A DNA stretch of 64,000 nucleotides from Ecdyonurus torrentis (GCA_949318235.1 OX439131.1:2828309-2892308); one strand, 5' to 3'. Positions 38,701 to 50,999 are shown, counted from the stretch's first letter. A program made the numbers and translations. The notes: generated by a model not told the origin, from the sequence alone.

Positions 38701-41345
38701 TGAAGCCTGGAGCACAGCCGACCTGTCTCTGCCCACTTGCTTGGGAGTCACTGACTGTCCTTTCTGCCATAAATCAAGTCCTTGCACCTGCTTTTCTCTT
38801 TTCTTACAATCCTCAGCGTATGCTGCCATCTTCTTACTCACGTAGCCAGTCCTGCACAAGACCAAACATGTCAACAACAAGTTGTCACATCAAATGATGG
38901 TCACTTACTCTTTCAGAATATCCTCCAAGAAATGTTCTTTTACGTCAAACAAGCGTCCAGGAACTGAAAACACAGATTTTGTATGAAATGTGATAATACT
39001 GGAGATATTGCCTGCTTACCTGTAATAACCGCTGCACCTCTAAAATAGTTGGTGAGCATTGAGGTGTCGAGTGTAGCCGACATGAGGATGAGACGCAAGT
39101 TACGACACCGTGCTAACATATCTCGCAATACAAGAAGCAGGAAGTCACAATGGCGATCTCTCTCGTGAACCTCGTCCACAATCACGTGGGTTACATAGCT
39201 CAAAGCAGCATCGCCCACCATCAGAGAGCGCAGTAGCACACCATATGTGCAGTACGTCAGCAAAGAGCGTGGTGATGTCCTGCAATCCAACAATATGGTT
39301 GTGAATATGACTGACTCACAATGCAATTGCAAGAAATGATGATGACAACTTACTTGCTTTCTAGACGGATCTGATAACCTACAACAAATCCTAATTCCTC
39401 TCCTCTCTCGGCAGCGACTCTCTCGCTCACTGACACTGCTGAAATACGCCTTGGCTGGGCACAGATGATACGACATGGTTTGTCTGTAGAGTGACTGTGC
39501 TCTAGAATAAACTGCGGCACCTGTGTTCAAAACAACAATGCATATTAGAGTAAGGTTTTCAATCCAATGAAAAAAAATAAATAAACTCAGCCCAATAATA
39601 TTAACAAACAGGAAAAAAGAGCTTGTAAATAAATACATTAAAATTTGATGTTAATATTATGAATAAACCAATAAGTTACCTGGGTAGTTTTTCCTGATCC
39701 CGTCTCTCCACTAACAATAAGAACTTGACTGCTATTGATGAGGTTGATAATTTCATCTCTCATGTTTGCAATTGGCAACTCCTCTCTCGTCTTCATGAGA
39801 TGTGGAGGTGGGGAGGGTACGGGAGGAACATAGGCAATTCCTGTGTTGAGACGTCCTAACATCTTAGTTGTGTCACGTACTTTGTTGACTTCCACACGAC
39901 CTGTTAAAAAACATTTCAAGCTAAATTAGGTCCTTACAATATTAATAATAATTATAAAATAAAAAAACTCTTCAATTAATTTTTTCCCCCAAGGTTTCAC
40001 ATATTCACAAATATTAGGCAATTATACATAAACCTTTAAATAATAATTTAATTTTAAAACACGAAGATTCTCTAATTTAATATATAAATTAGAGAAGCTT
40101 TGAGTTTTATTAATTTTCAATTCAATGTACTCTTATTGGTTAATCTCTACTAACTAATTTCAAAATTTTTTTAAACTTAATTACCTAATACCAATGGCAA
40201 TGTTTTTCCCCTTATTTATGAACCTTTAAATATGATAAATTATGTTGTCTTAAATAGGACATGTTGTCCTATTTCTAGTACATGTTCTTGATACATGAAA
40301 TTTTTATCTATTATTTTTGGTAGTATATAGTACATGCAGTATTATTTATTTATTTGTATAGATTTAAGATGCTTATTAAAAACTCATTTAACTCTCTTCC
40401 GTAAGCCCCAACTATGTGATCTCTCTTGCTGTTGACTAAACAACTACCTGACAAGCTCAGATGAGGTTTACTGACTGCATAAATCTGTCAAATCCCACCA
40501 TATTTCAGTTATCAAAGCTGACCAAGTCAATCACACCCTAACTGGTTTTTTTCTCCCATGGAATTCATCAAAGTTAATTTTAAACTTACCATTTGGTAGT
40601 CCATTCCTTATTAGTAGTGATGGATCCATGCGTCCTTTAGTTACAACAAAATTACATTTTTATTAGAATAGGATGAGGGGGGGAGGGGTAATATTTATAC
40701 TAGAATCTACACTATGTCAAGGGCAGCACTGGTTTTCTCCTATCCTTTCCTTAAAAATGATCAACTGAACACTGGTAGTTTATTTTTCTTAATGTTACTC
40801 ACGTTTATAATGTCAATCAAAGAAAAGAAAATTGATTAACAATTTTAGTACGTTACATAGAAAATTATATTTTGTGAAAATCTTTACTTAAATACTTTCA
40901 CATCACATAATTTTCTAATTTAATGAACCCTTAATGTAGGGTTTTTGAGAAAACTACTGCACCAAGATCATAAATATTATACACAAGATTAAAGATACAC
41001 TTGTAATTTATGTTTTTATCTAAGCTCCATGACGATTATTGTGGTTTAAGCATACACTTCATGGGGTTAACACTGAGATTAACATGGCTAGATTATTACA
41101 TCATGGTATGTTATTGGTTCAACCTCTCGCTTGGCGCATTATTTTGTTCGGGGGGTCTCTCAACATTTGCCCAATTATATGTGTGGTTCTGATATTCTGT
41201 GACTGAGATCCACAAGGTTACATCCTTAAGACCTCCTAGAACTTTGTTTGAAGTTGATAGACCTACCAGGGATTGATCAATAATGAGCCAGAACTGTGAG
41301 CACGGTAGTGCCATTTAAAATACATGGAATCTTATGGTGCTTGCA

Positions 41346-41381
<36 letters not shown>

Positions 41382-41979
41382 TTGAACAAGAAGGTGAACC
41401 AATACCATATGTTACACAATTTAATTGTCACTAGCAGATGAAATTTATTGAACATACGTAGATCTGTGTTATCTCTATCAATATATGGCATGATTTCCTG
41501 TCTTTCCTTTGGAGTGACAGGACATCGCTGCATCAAATTTGCAATCTCATACATTGCAATCGCACCCAAGCCCATTCTAGCATCGTCCTGCATGATGGTT
41601 GAGCCTTCTGGCTTGAAAACTGTCACGAATCTACTTGGTCCTTTGCTGTAAACATCGAATACCATGGTTCAGTCAATAACAAATCAATGGTTTACATCTA
41701 CACAAAACTTACCCACGACTTTTAGATTTTAAGTTATTTTGGATGGCCATGTGGTGAACATAGGCTCTTTGTTCTGACGTCATGGAAGAAGGGAATGAAC
41801 ATTCTGAAAGTTTTAAAAATGTATAATTATTTGAATCAGCAGCTAAATAGGCATATGTGCAAGATCTCCATACCTTTCGCACCCTCATCCAGTTTAAAAT
41901 GTTTTATGGCCATGGTGACTGCAATTTTTACCTCCTCATCTATACAGGGCAACTCAAGACGTTTTCTGTTTCTAGGCAT
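32794..41979 (-). CDS. YTHDC2: 3'-5' RNA helicase YTHDC2-like, 27 coding exons, 1,425 aa
   Basis: DExH-box RNA helicase with an m6A-reading YTH domain; in animals it acts with MEIOC in the switch from mitosis to meiosis. Exons (minus): 41874-41979, 41713-41803, 41458-41645, 40590-40634, 39680-39900, 39354-39520, 39020-39279, 38909-38963, 38698-38851, 38484-38633, 37939-38120, 37712-37881, 37343-37470, 36924-37058, 36428-36616, 36094-36213, 35759-35916, 35581-35695, 35223-35494, 34788-35041, 34504-34709, 34321-34435, 33790-33876, 33625-33726, 33445-33566, 33054-33383, 32794-32949. Domains: R3H (R48AYVH52); Walker [12 protein letters not shown] ending at 217; DEVH 308-311; SAT 340-342; ankyrin insert about 480-540; motif [10 protein letters not shown] 708-715; HA2/OB region; YTH about 1225-1362 with aromatic-cage candidates W1249 and W1303. 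Length and domain order match human YTHDC2 (about 1,430 aa). Drosophila bgcn lacks the YTH domain. Confidence 0.95.
40060..40215 (+). repeat. Diverged relative of the 31,887-32,407 palindrome arm, in YTHDC2 intron
   Basis: Shares TTTTATTAATTTTCAATTCA, GTACTCT, AATCTCTAC, TTTTTTTAAACTTA and GGCAATGTTTTTCC-like blocks with the right arm and flank of the palindrome, so that sequence belongs to a dispersed family. Confidence 0.6.
40905..41030 (+). repeat. Dispersed repeat, copy 3 (partial)
   Basis: Contains GAGAAAACTACTGCACCAAG and ATAAATATT followed by AAGATACACTTGTAA, as in copies 1 and 2. It lies in YTHDC2 intron 3. Confidence 0.4.
41350..41379 (+). repeat. Poly-A tract in YTHDC2 intron
   Basis: Run of about 30 A. 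Confidence 0.9.
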
Positions 41980-42718
41980 CTTGATTTCTGATTTCTGAAA
42001 CACATAAAATTAGAACATTTAATAATAATATTATGTAATATAAAAAATCCTCGAGAACTCGATAATGAAAGTGTCATTTGGGCGCGTAAATTTTACTACT
42101 AAATTTATCTTAGACGCAATGAAAATTTATTCTTCTTATACTTCATAACATTGAAAAGTTATCAAAGAAAAATAATTTATTAGACGTTTAGTAAATAAAA
42201 CTAAAAATTAATATGAAAAATGTGTTGTGCTACTTTGCATGCCGTAATGTTTTGCAAACATCAACCTTTTTAGTACATATTTTTGTTTTCACAAGAATAG
42301 CTAAAACTGTATGTACGTATGTACAACAGACTTTTATGCTACCTACAAAGTATATAATTTAACTTACATAAAATGATACTCGAGGAGATATGTAATTAAA
42401 TATTTAATGAATCCCAAAGATAGTTATTTTCTTCCATAAATTTTTTCACTACTAAAATCGTCAACAGATGATGATATTGATGATCTATGAAATAGTATGA
42501 AAAGTTGCCGATAGATGGCTTGAAATTATTTATTTATATTTTTTTGGCGGGAAGAAAAGTTTTTAAATGAGTTCATTTTATTTTTAAAAATAAGTGACAT
42601 TGATTTATTAAAATTATTCTCTTGACTATTGGGAGGTTATTTCACTATCACTCATAGATTTAAGCTTGCGCTTCGAAGTTCGAACGCTATACTTAAGCAA
42701 AAAATACCATTGACCAGT

Positions 42719-43022
42719 AAGGGTGTATGCGGATGACGTCATATTTATTGCGCTTGGAGGCCATACTGGAGTAGTGCATAACAATGCTCAGCATAGGACA
42801 AACTTTATTTAAACCCATTTTCTTTGGGTAATCGGTTAATTTTTTGTTATTTGATATTTTTCTCACATACTTCAGATACTAATTCAACATATTTACAGCA
42901 TCAATTCTTTCAAAAATATTGCATAGTATTTTTAAACTGGCAAAATGATTTTTTTCCCTATGCCACCCATGTTATTGAGTTATCCAACATGGCGTCGACT
43001 TTAACATGAATGCATATACCCT
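42719..43022 (+). mobile_element. Dispersed ~310-bp repeat, copy b
   Basis: Begins TAAGGGTGTATGC and ends ATACCCTA; core GCTCAGCATAGGACAAAC is present. It joins copy c head to tail through a shared CCCTATAGGG. Confidence 0.75.
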
Positions 43023-43338
43023 ATAGGGTGTGTGCACGACATCATATATACTGATTCGAATGCGCTTTGACGCCGTACTGGAGCAATGACTAACATTGCT
43101 CAGCAAAAGACAAACGTAGTTTTTATATTTTCTTTGAAAAATAAGTTTTTTTTATTATTATTTTGCTCGCCTACTTGAAAACCTAATTCAACCTCTTAAC
43201 AGCATCAATGCTCTCAAAAATGTTGCTAAGTAATTTTTAAACTGGTAAAATATATCATTTTTCCATGCCAGCCTATTGAGCCTATGTTATTTAAGTGGTC
43301 GATGGCGTCGACTTAAATGTGAATGCAAAATACCCTTC
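43022..43338 (+). mobile_element. Dispersed ~310-bp repeat, copy c (tandem with b)
   Basis: Begins TATAGGGTGTGTGCACGAC and ends AAATACCCTT. It contains GCGCTTTGACGCCGTACTGG, GCTCAGCAAAAGACAAAC and GCATCAATGCTCTCAAAAA. Confidence 0.75.
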
Positions 43339-43353
43339 TAATAAAAATTCACC

Positions 43354-43388
<35 letters not shown>

Positions 43389-44627
43389 AATAATAGATTA
43401 ATGACTCTTAAATCTTGATGTTTGTGAATAACCTGCGTTTACACTTGAGGATAATTAATGATACATTGTCATATTGATTTCTCTGTGAAGAAGACCAAAA
43501 CCGATGTTTGTCCTATGCTGGGCAATGTATTTATGTTCTCAATCATGGCGCTAGTGCGCAATATTGCTGCAACGACAGAAATATATTTTGCATTACTTTC
43601 TTACCTCACTATACAGTACAGATCGAACTATTCTTATATTTGTGCATGTTAATTAAAAATATATTTCTTAATTTCGTATTAAAAGTAACAGAATAATTTT
43701 TATAATAATGATTATTGTATAAAATTTAATAATATTTATTAAATTTACATAAAAAAGAGGAAAGATACCAAGATCCGTGACTATTATTGACCCTATTATA
43801 GATATATAGATATACGGTTGGTCAAAAAATTGAAACTTCATGAGGCCTTATGGAAGTAAAATTTCAAAAATTAAAATTTGGTATAGTGACCCCTCCCCCC
43901 CCCCCCTTCCCTCCCCCCCAAAAAAAAAAATCACCCATCCCATGGTCGTGTTCTTCATAATAGAAAATCCGATTTTTGTTATGCCATTCAATTTTGAATT
44001 TTATCAACGCTGTAACTGCGATTTCAGTCTTCAATACAACCAATTCTATCGAATTAATAAACATATTTTCAAAAAAAGTTTATGTATTGTGTGCAGTGTG
44101 CATATAAATTAATAACGATTTACACTAATAGCAATAATTATTAAAATCTAAATTAAATATAAACGTATTATGAATATAATAATTATAGTCTGCAAATTCA
44201 TTACAAAAATTGCACGATTAAATTAATTCTTCTTAAAATCTATTGTAATTAAAAATAAAAATAGTAATGCACCAAGGTTTAAATAAACCTTGGTAATGCA
44301 CCTTTTGAGTTTCTCTGCGCATATTCAAATTTTTATTGAATTTTTTTTTATGAATCAAAATTAAACAATACAAAAATTTTACTTATAAAAAATAAGAATA
44401 ATAGCATTTCAGCGTAGAAACGTGTATTAACTATATTGAGACGTATATTTCAAGTATATTTAAAAAAATAATTGTTTCACTAGAAAACTAAGAAATGACA
44501 GCCCGATTGAAAATCCATTCATACAATTAAGCCTTATAAAAATTGCGTGAGTTATATAAATATATGCCTAAAATATATAATATATGTAAATAATAAATAT
44601 GATACTCATTTATGTGTATAGAATTAA

Positions 44628-44965
44628 GGGAGTAGGGTACCAACCTCATATCTCAAAAACTAGAAGTGTTTTAGTCTAAATTTGGTGTCATTTTGTAGCT
44701 AAGGGTCACACCTAGCCGTGATAAAAATTTCATGATATTTGACCCTCCCGCAAAAATGAAAAAAATTATTGAAATTAACATTGGGCCTTATGTGCTTAAA
44801 ATGTCAAAAAATCATATAAAATTAATTTGCACGGTGATGCCCTAAAATTTTTAATTTTTATATATTTGAAATTGTCTCAAGCTGAAGTATCATTGTGCAA
44901 AATTTCAGATTTTTTTGACGAGAGAATTTAGAGTCTATAATGGCCGACGTCGGTCCCCTAGTCCC
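44628..44965 (-). mobile_element. piggyBac-like MITE copy 2 (TTAA target site)
   Basis: 338 bp, inverted relative to copy 1. Ends GGGAGTAGGG and CCCCTAGTCCC sit between TTAA at 44624-44627 and 44966-44969. The interior matches copy 1 with scattered substitutions. Confidence 0.85.
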
Positions 44966-45487
44966 TTAATTAATAATTATATGCCTGGGATTTTTAATAT
45001 AAATTTGTCATTTTTAAAACTACAAAAAAATAAAAATAAAAAAATAAATAAAAGATATCATACAAGAATAATTATAATTAATTACTGTATACTGTATTTT
45101 TGAATATAATATACTGTTTTTTTATAAGGATTAAGTGTAAAAATGATTGCTAAATTTATAAATGAAATTCCCAGGTATATAATTATTAATTAATATGGGC
45201 GGTGTCTTATTGAGGACATGATCGATATTAGTAAAGTCACATCATGATAATCAGTCACATTATGATGTCTGCAAAAATTTGTTCTCAGAAATGACGCAGA
45301 AGGACTCCACAGCTTGCTTTTATATTATGTGCCTTGATGTCTGTTCTAGGGAATCAACTTTTCTTTAGATCACATAGCAAAAAAAAAATAATAATAATAA
45401 TAATAAAAATAAAAATAAAAAAAAATAAAAAAATCACGATCTTTGCAATTTTTTTCTCTGAAGAAAAAAAATCTGAATTCTTTTTAA

Positions 45488-45524
45488 ATGAATGAATGAA
45501 TAATTGAATGAATGAATGAATCAA
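45488..45524 (+). repeat. Short (GAAT)n tract
   Basis: Imperfect GAAT units, the same motif as the longer array at 60,738. Confidence 0.8.
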
Positions 45525-46007
45525 TCAATCACGGATCAAAGCAGCATAAACATTAATACAGATCAATATTAGCATAATCCATGGAAGATGTTATTTGTAT
45601 ATAGGAGGAAATTGCAAACCATAATGAAAGTATTTTAATATTTTAGTTAGCTATATTTTTGTTATAAGTAAACTCCTTGCTAGCCATGAGTGTAAAGTTT
45701 GCGTGTCCGTCAGAGCTAGGAACACACAGACACAAAATATAATTTGCTCACGCGATGCTCTTGTAGACAATCGCCACCCACAGCGGCACTGTACGGTGCA
45801 ACAAATGCAATCTTATTATCAATTTAACATATATAATTTTATTTTTAACAATCATATTTCAAAATTTTAACTATATTAGTTAAAAAGATTTAATATAACA
45901 ATTTAACAATGATACTAAATGTATGTAAGCAGGAAAAAACAAACATTTTCTGTGATCTGTGATAAAAATGTTCATCTAAGTTGATGAGCTTACTTGAATT
46001 GTTATCA

Positions 46008-46038
<31 letters not shown>

Positions 46039-47789
46039 GCAATTCTTTCAAATTTGCGTGTGTGTGTTTTTTGTTTTTTTTGCATTTATTCTTACCATGA
46101 GCATCGTTAAAAAAAATAATAATAAAAAAAAGGTACGCTGAGAAAATATTGAAAATGTACCGTAAAACTTAAGTTTTTATAAAATAAAATAATGATAACA
46201 AAAAAATAAAAAAATAAAAAAATAAAAACTTAAAGAGCAAAATTCAAAATTGAAATGAAATATTAATTAACATTCAAATCCTGTAAAATTTTAAATAAAC
46301 GATCTGCATTGAAAACACACAATTTTACTATAAATAATAAATATTAAAAAAAAAAGAAAAAAAAAAGAACTGAAACCAAAATATTTGAAATAACAATTAA
46401 AAAACAAAAAGAAAAGTAAAATCGATGTTGAGCTTTGCTATTATGTATTAATTACAAACATTACAAAGAAAACTGTTTTACATTATGATGATCGAAGAAA
46501 TTGTTGCGTGTTGATCTGTGTCATCGATGCTTTCTCCACCTTGTCTTCAAGATATGAAATAAGAAAGGAAAATAGTACAGGTTTGTAATACCAGCTAATA
46601 CTTGAGGATTAATGCATAAAATATGCGAAATTATCAAGAAGCCCAGTAGCTTAGCTTGGCATGCACAGCACAGGTTGTAAGATCAAGTTAGTGCTTTAAA
46701 ACCGAATAAATAATATTATGGAAGTTCAGAACTATAGCTTATTGTATTATACAAGAAACTATTTTTTTTTATTGTATATAAATTGTATAGAAATAATTTA
46801 CTTATAATTTTTATTGTATATAACGCTATATTTATTTTGCAATGTAACTATATAGATTTTTTTATTAAAATTTTAAATTTAATTTTTTTTTTTTTTTTTT
46901 TTTGCATTTGAATCAATATTTTGTAATTATGTTGTCTTTATCCATTTGGCATGCCAAATGTAAAATGTAACCCTTTTTTTTTTTTCAAATTTGAAAAAAA
47001 ATAAAATAAAAAAAAAAAGTAAATTTTAAATTTGACCAATGGCCTACAGTTTTAAATGCAAGGACAACACACAGAAAATAATAATAAAAAATAAATTGTT
47101 TAGTTGAAAATAAAATTATTATTTTGCAATTTTTTGTATTTAATAAAATTGTATGGAATTTCAAGCTTCTCAATTGCATTAATTGAAAAACTTTTTTTGA
47201 AACATTTATTTTCAATGATAATAAGTTTGTTTGTCACAAGCTTTAATTCACAATTAAATACATATGTACAACAATCACTCACCTGTACTGTCGTGTTATT
47301 ATCATCCACCACGTTGTAAAATGCTTTATCAGGTGGAGGTGGCTAATTTCCTAAATTTCAGCAGTGCGGGATTTAAATATTTTTTGATGAAAATATAGAC
47401 AGACTAGACACCGAGGTCAGTATATTTTTTTGAAAACATTTCAATATTTTTTTTTTATTTTTTTTTTTAATTGTACCATGTTACCATGTTACGTATCTTT
47501 CAAAATTTTGACGGTAAAAAATTGTAAATTAAAAATGTAAATTACAATATTTTAAAATTAGCTGCTTCATCACGTAAACATATAATATTATTTGGTTGTA
47601 TTTTGACCGCAACCATAAGTGAATTGAAATTTTATAATTTAATCAATGATACAAAAAAGAAAAATAATAATAAAATCTTATCAATATTATTCTTATCAAT
47701 AATTCTAAACTAATTCACAGGATGGCGCTAATATTATTTTGATACAAAAAAAGAAAAAAAAAAGTTACGGGCATGCTAGAGTTTTTTAA

Positions 47790-47950
47790 TCGCGCGGCGC
47801 GCCGGTGTTGCTGGCTTGCTTGCGGCGGGATAGAAGCGGGCAGGAGCAAAAGACATGTTACAGCTCGCTCAGTCAGTTTAGTTTGGTCGCGTGCACGCGA
47901 GAGCTAAAACGTGAGATCTGCTGCTGCTCCGCTATACATTATAAAGAAGT
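47790..47950 (+). promoter_or_regulatory. GC-rich promoter-like stretch ahead of the candidate signal-peptide exon
   Basis: A CpG-containing stretch (starting with a GCGCGGCGCGCC core near 47,795) sits in otherwise AT-rich DNA. It carries two close TCAGT motifs near 47,869, which resemble the arthropod initiator, followed by purine-pyrimidine palindromic GTGCACGCG. No TATA box is evident. The assignment rests on base composition and position only. Confidence 0.3.
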
Positions 47951-48158
47951 GATTTTTTTTGTTTTTTTAACATCCCTATTGTTTGTTTCACATGTGTTTT
48001 CCTCACCCCATTGTGGTATAATGATACACATAGTGTCAGTGAATCAAATTCATTATGTTGTCATCTGAAATTTTTTATTGTAGTGAATAATTAAATTTTT
48101 AATTATTATTTATTTTAATATATAACATAACTGAAGCAAGAAAATAACACATAACAAC

Positions 48159-48193
48159 ATGCGATATTTAAACTGGATATTAATCGCTATAAT
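48159..48193 (+). CDS. Candidate first coding exon encoding a signal peptide; rest of gene not identified
   Basis: An ATG with A at -3 (AACATGCG) opens a short frame, MRYLNWILIAI, which is a typical hydrophobic signal-peptide start. After 35 nucleotides it meets a strong splice donor, AT|GTAAGT at 48194. Upstream, 47,790-47,950 is much more GC-rich than its surroundings and contains TCAGT initiator-like motifs, as expected for a 5'UTR. No downstream exon could be assigned on the plus strand up to 64,000, so the first intron would be long and would contain the LTR retrotransposon. This may be a secreted or membrane protein gene; chance cannot be excluded. Confidence 0.35.
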
Positions 48194-48668
48194 GTAAGTT
48201 TTTATTTATATTTTATGTATAGAAAGTTAAATATTTATGCCACGAAACAACTATAGTATGTAGAAATTTATTTCTAAGGAATAAGACAAATAATTTTAGT
48301 AATTAATACATTTGCAGAAATGAAATTCGCGAAGGTTATAAATGACAGCTACAGGTTTCTTTCAACTTCAAAGAAATCCTTATGATTGTCAATTTTGTAA
48401 TTTTATATATTTATTATTTCTTTTTTATACGGATGAATGAAAATTATTGAAAAATTGAATTGACTTTTTGCCTTGAGCAGATAACATAGATCCTGCGTTA
48501 TATATACCGGTATATGTGAATGTGTAGATAAGTTCAAGATTATTTCTTCTTCACGTTGATATCACACATGGATCTGTTTAATTCATTCTTGAATGAGGTC
48601 TGGACCATCTCATAACAGAGACAGACAGACATATCAAGACGTTCGCTGAAATACGTGGGTGCTTAGCA

Positions 48669-48963
48669 ATAGACCCCTTGCACATCCTTGCGCTTTGTCG
48701 CCATGTTTGTGGTGCCTAATGCATTGTCCAGCATAGGGGAAACTTCGTTTTTCCTAATTTTTCACATAAAAAATTGTTTATTTCAACTCAACAAATTTTT
48801 CTCATATCCTTCGAGCTTATTAGGAGCTAGAAATAAGGCTTTGATTGAGGTTTGAAGCTTCTTTTGCTATTAAAAAAATAAAAATGATGTTTTTCCTATG
48901 CTGGCCTATGTATTCCTGACCAACAAAATGGCGGCTCTTAAATATGAGTGCAAGCGGTCTATA
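48669..48963 (+). mobile_element. Diverged member (d) of the ~310-bp repeat family
   Basis: Ends ATAGACCCCTTGCAC and GTGCAAGCGGTCTAT are inverted over 15 bp with one mismatch. The interior retains CCAGCATAGGGGAAACTTCG and TTTTTCCTATGCTGGCCTATG, matching copies a-c more distantly. Confidence 0.7.
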
Positions 48964-50621
48964 TAGAAACTTACGAGAATATAATGGTTTTAATTATTAT
49001 TATTTTCTTTTTTTGTGCAAATTTGAATGGCATTGGAATAACCTTACATATCAATCTAATTTTAACGCACCAGCACGCGAGACTTTCAAGACTTTTTCAC
49101 TGAAAAATAAAAACAAGCATTATGTTTGATATAAATATATTTTAAAAAAAATATGCAAATTTATTTTATTATTATTATTATTTATAGCATTAATAATCTT
49201 TTATACAACACATAATGGATATGCTAGGTTAATTATAAAACCATTTAGATATAATAAAACTATTTTTTTGTTATAGTCCTATAATTTAATAAATAAAGTT
49301 GATTTTATTATTTTATACTATATAATGTAAAACAAACAACAACGAAAATGATTTCAATTACATAGCGTGAAATACAAGGCACATAATTTTATTATTAGTA
49401 TTATAACAAAGTTTAAAAAAGAATAAGAAAGATAAAAAAGATAATCACCTCCGCTTTTCAAACAGCAATTTCAATTTACACAACCAAAATCATATTATTA
49501 TTATTTTAACAGATATAGTGAATTATATACACCAAGCTTTCAATTATCTTCAAAACTAAATTATTTCGTGATTCTGAAGTATGAAAAAGGATGATTCATT
49601 GCTTTTTTATTGAGGGGAAAGTAAAAAAAAAGTATAAAATTGGCAATTTTGTGAATGGAATATATTATTCATAATATATATTTTTTTCTTTTTACTTTTG
49701 AAGGCAATGATGATCATGTTCATGTTTATCATGTTGCTTTTATAATGCACAAAGGTCAAAATGCTAGATAACGCGGTGTGCAATGTATATAGTTGAATCT
49801 TTCGCGAATTCAACGAGAGAGAGAGAGGAGTTATAGATTTTTTTTCTTGACAGATAATAAATGTTAGTTGACGTCGTATAAACAAGCATAAATTATGTTT
49901 TACAAGCCATTCTGATCACTTGATAACACAAATAAAAATTATATTTACAACTTTATTTAAACTCTAAACTTTAATTTTTTTCTTTTAATCTTTTCCTTCA
50001 TTCATTTTCAAGTGAATAATTTAAAATATTATAACTTTTGACATTTTATCACTATAATCGCGCAATAATTTAGCAAATTGCCTGTTTATTATAATATTTC
50101 TAGTTTGATTGTTTATTTTCATATTGAAAGTAGTTATATGAAAAATTAATAATATTTTGTATTTTCGGTGTGAAAAGGGAAAAATATGTTACGGAATAGA
50201 GAAATTTAGAAATGGGTGTTACCGGCAAAAAGAAAGAAGAAAGGGAAGAAAGAAAGAAAAAAAAAAGTTTCCGCAATGCTAAAATATAAGTATATACCTA
50301 CAAAAAAAAATAATTCGCATTTTTCACCCCACCTGCAATTTTCTAGCTCCTTGCGCTTGTAACTTGCATTGTGTCTTAACATTTTTAAAAAATAAATAAA
50401 AAATAATAAAACGAGTGCGAAAGTACTTGAAGAAAACTGACATGAAGCAGAGCAGATAATGTTTTTATTTTTCTACTGGACCTTCATATTGCGTCATATT
50501 TTGTGTGGTACATGTCTTTGTAAACTCTCCAGAGAATGCTGTGTGTGCTCCACAGTACATTATGTATGTATATGTATGCTCTATATAGCCGTACGCATCA
50601 GTGATGAATATATTAATATGT

Positions 50622-50643
50622 TCTCTCTCTCTCTCTCTCTCTC
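50622..50643 (+). repeat. (CT)n microsatellite
   Basis: About 11 CT units. Confidence 0.95.
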
Positions 50644-50916
50644 GCAAGGTCCATGCGTGCTGTGGTCTATGTGCTAGCCACGCACATAAGTGTTTGTTTA
50701 CATTTACAATGATCTTTCTAACTCCAAGTGGTGCATGGTCGGTCAGGAAGTCGGTATTAGCTTCACTGTTATAAAACAGTTTCTAGAAAATTTCGTTGTA
50801 ATTCTTAGAAAACACTATTTTCATTTATAGCAATAGTAAAATAGCTTCAGCTGTATTAGAACTTTACAAATTAAAAACTTCAAATTTTAAAACTTTTAAC
50901 ACTTTCCCTTTTTCTT

Positions 50917-50920
<4 letters not shown>

Positions 50921-50994
<74 letters not shown>
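50921..50994 (+). repeat. (CT)n microsatellite
   Basis: About 37 uninterrupted CT units. Confidence 0.97.

Positions 50995-50999
<5 letters not shown>

Noticed and set aside
44271..44292. Perfect 22-bp palindrome CCAAGGTTTAAATAAACCTTGG
   Set aside because: Short and isolated; no repeat partner or regulatory context was found.
45735..45800. Possible 45-bp minus-strand exon between a CAG and a GTGAGC
   Set aside because: Too short, no recognisable peptide and no partner exons nearby.
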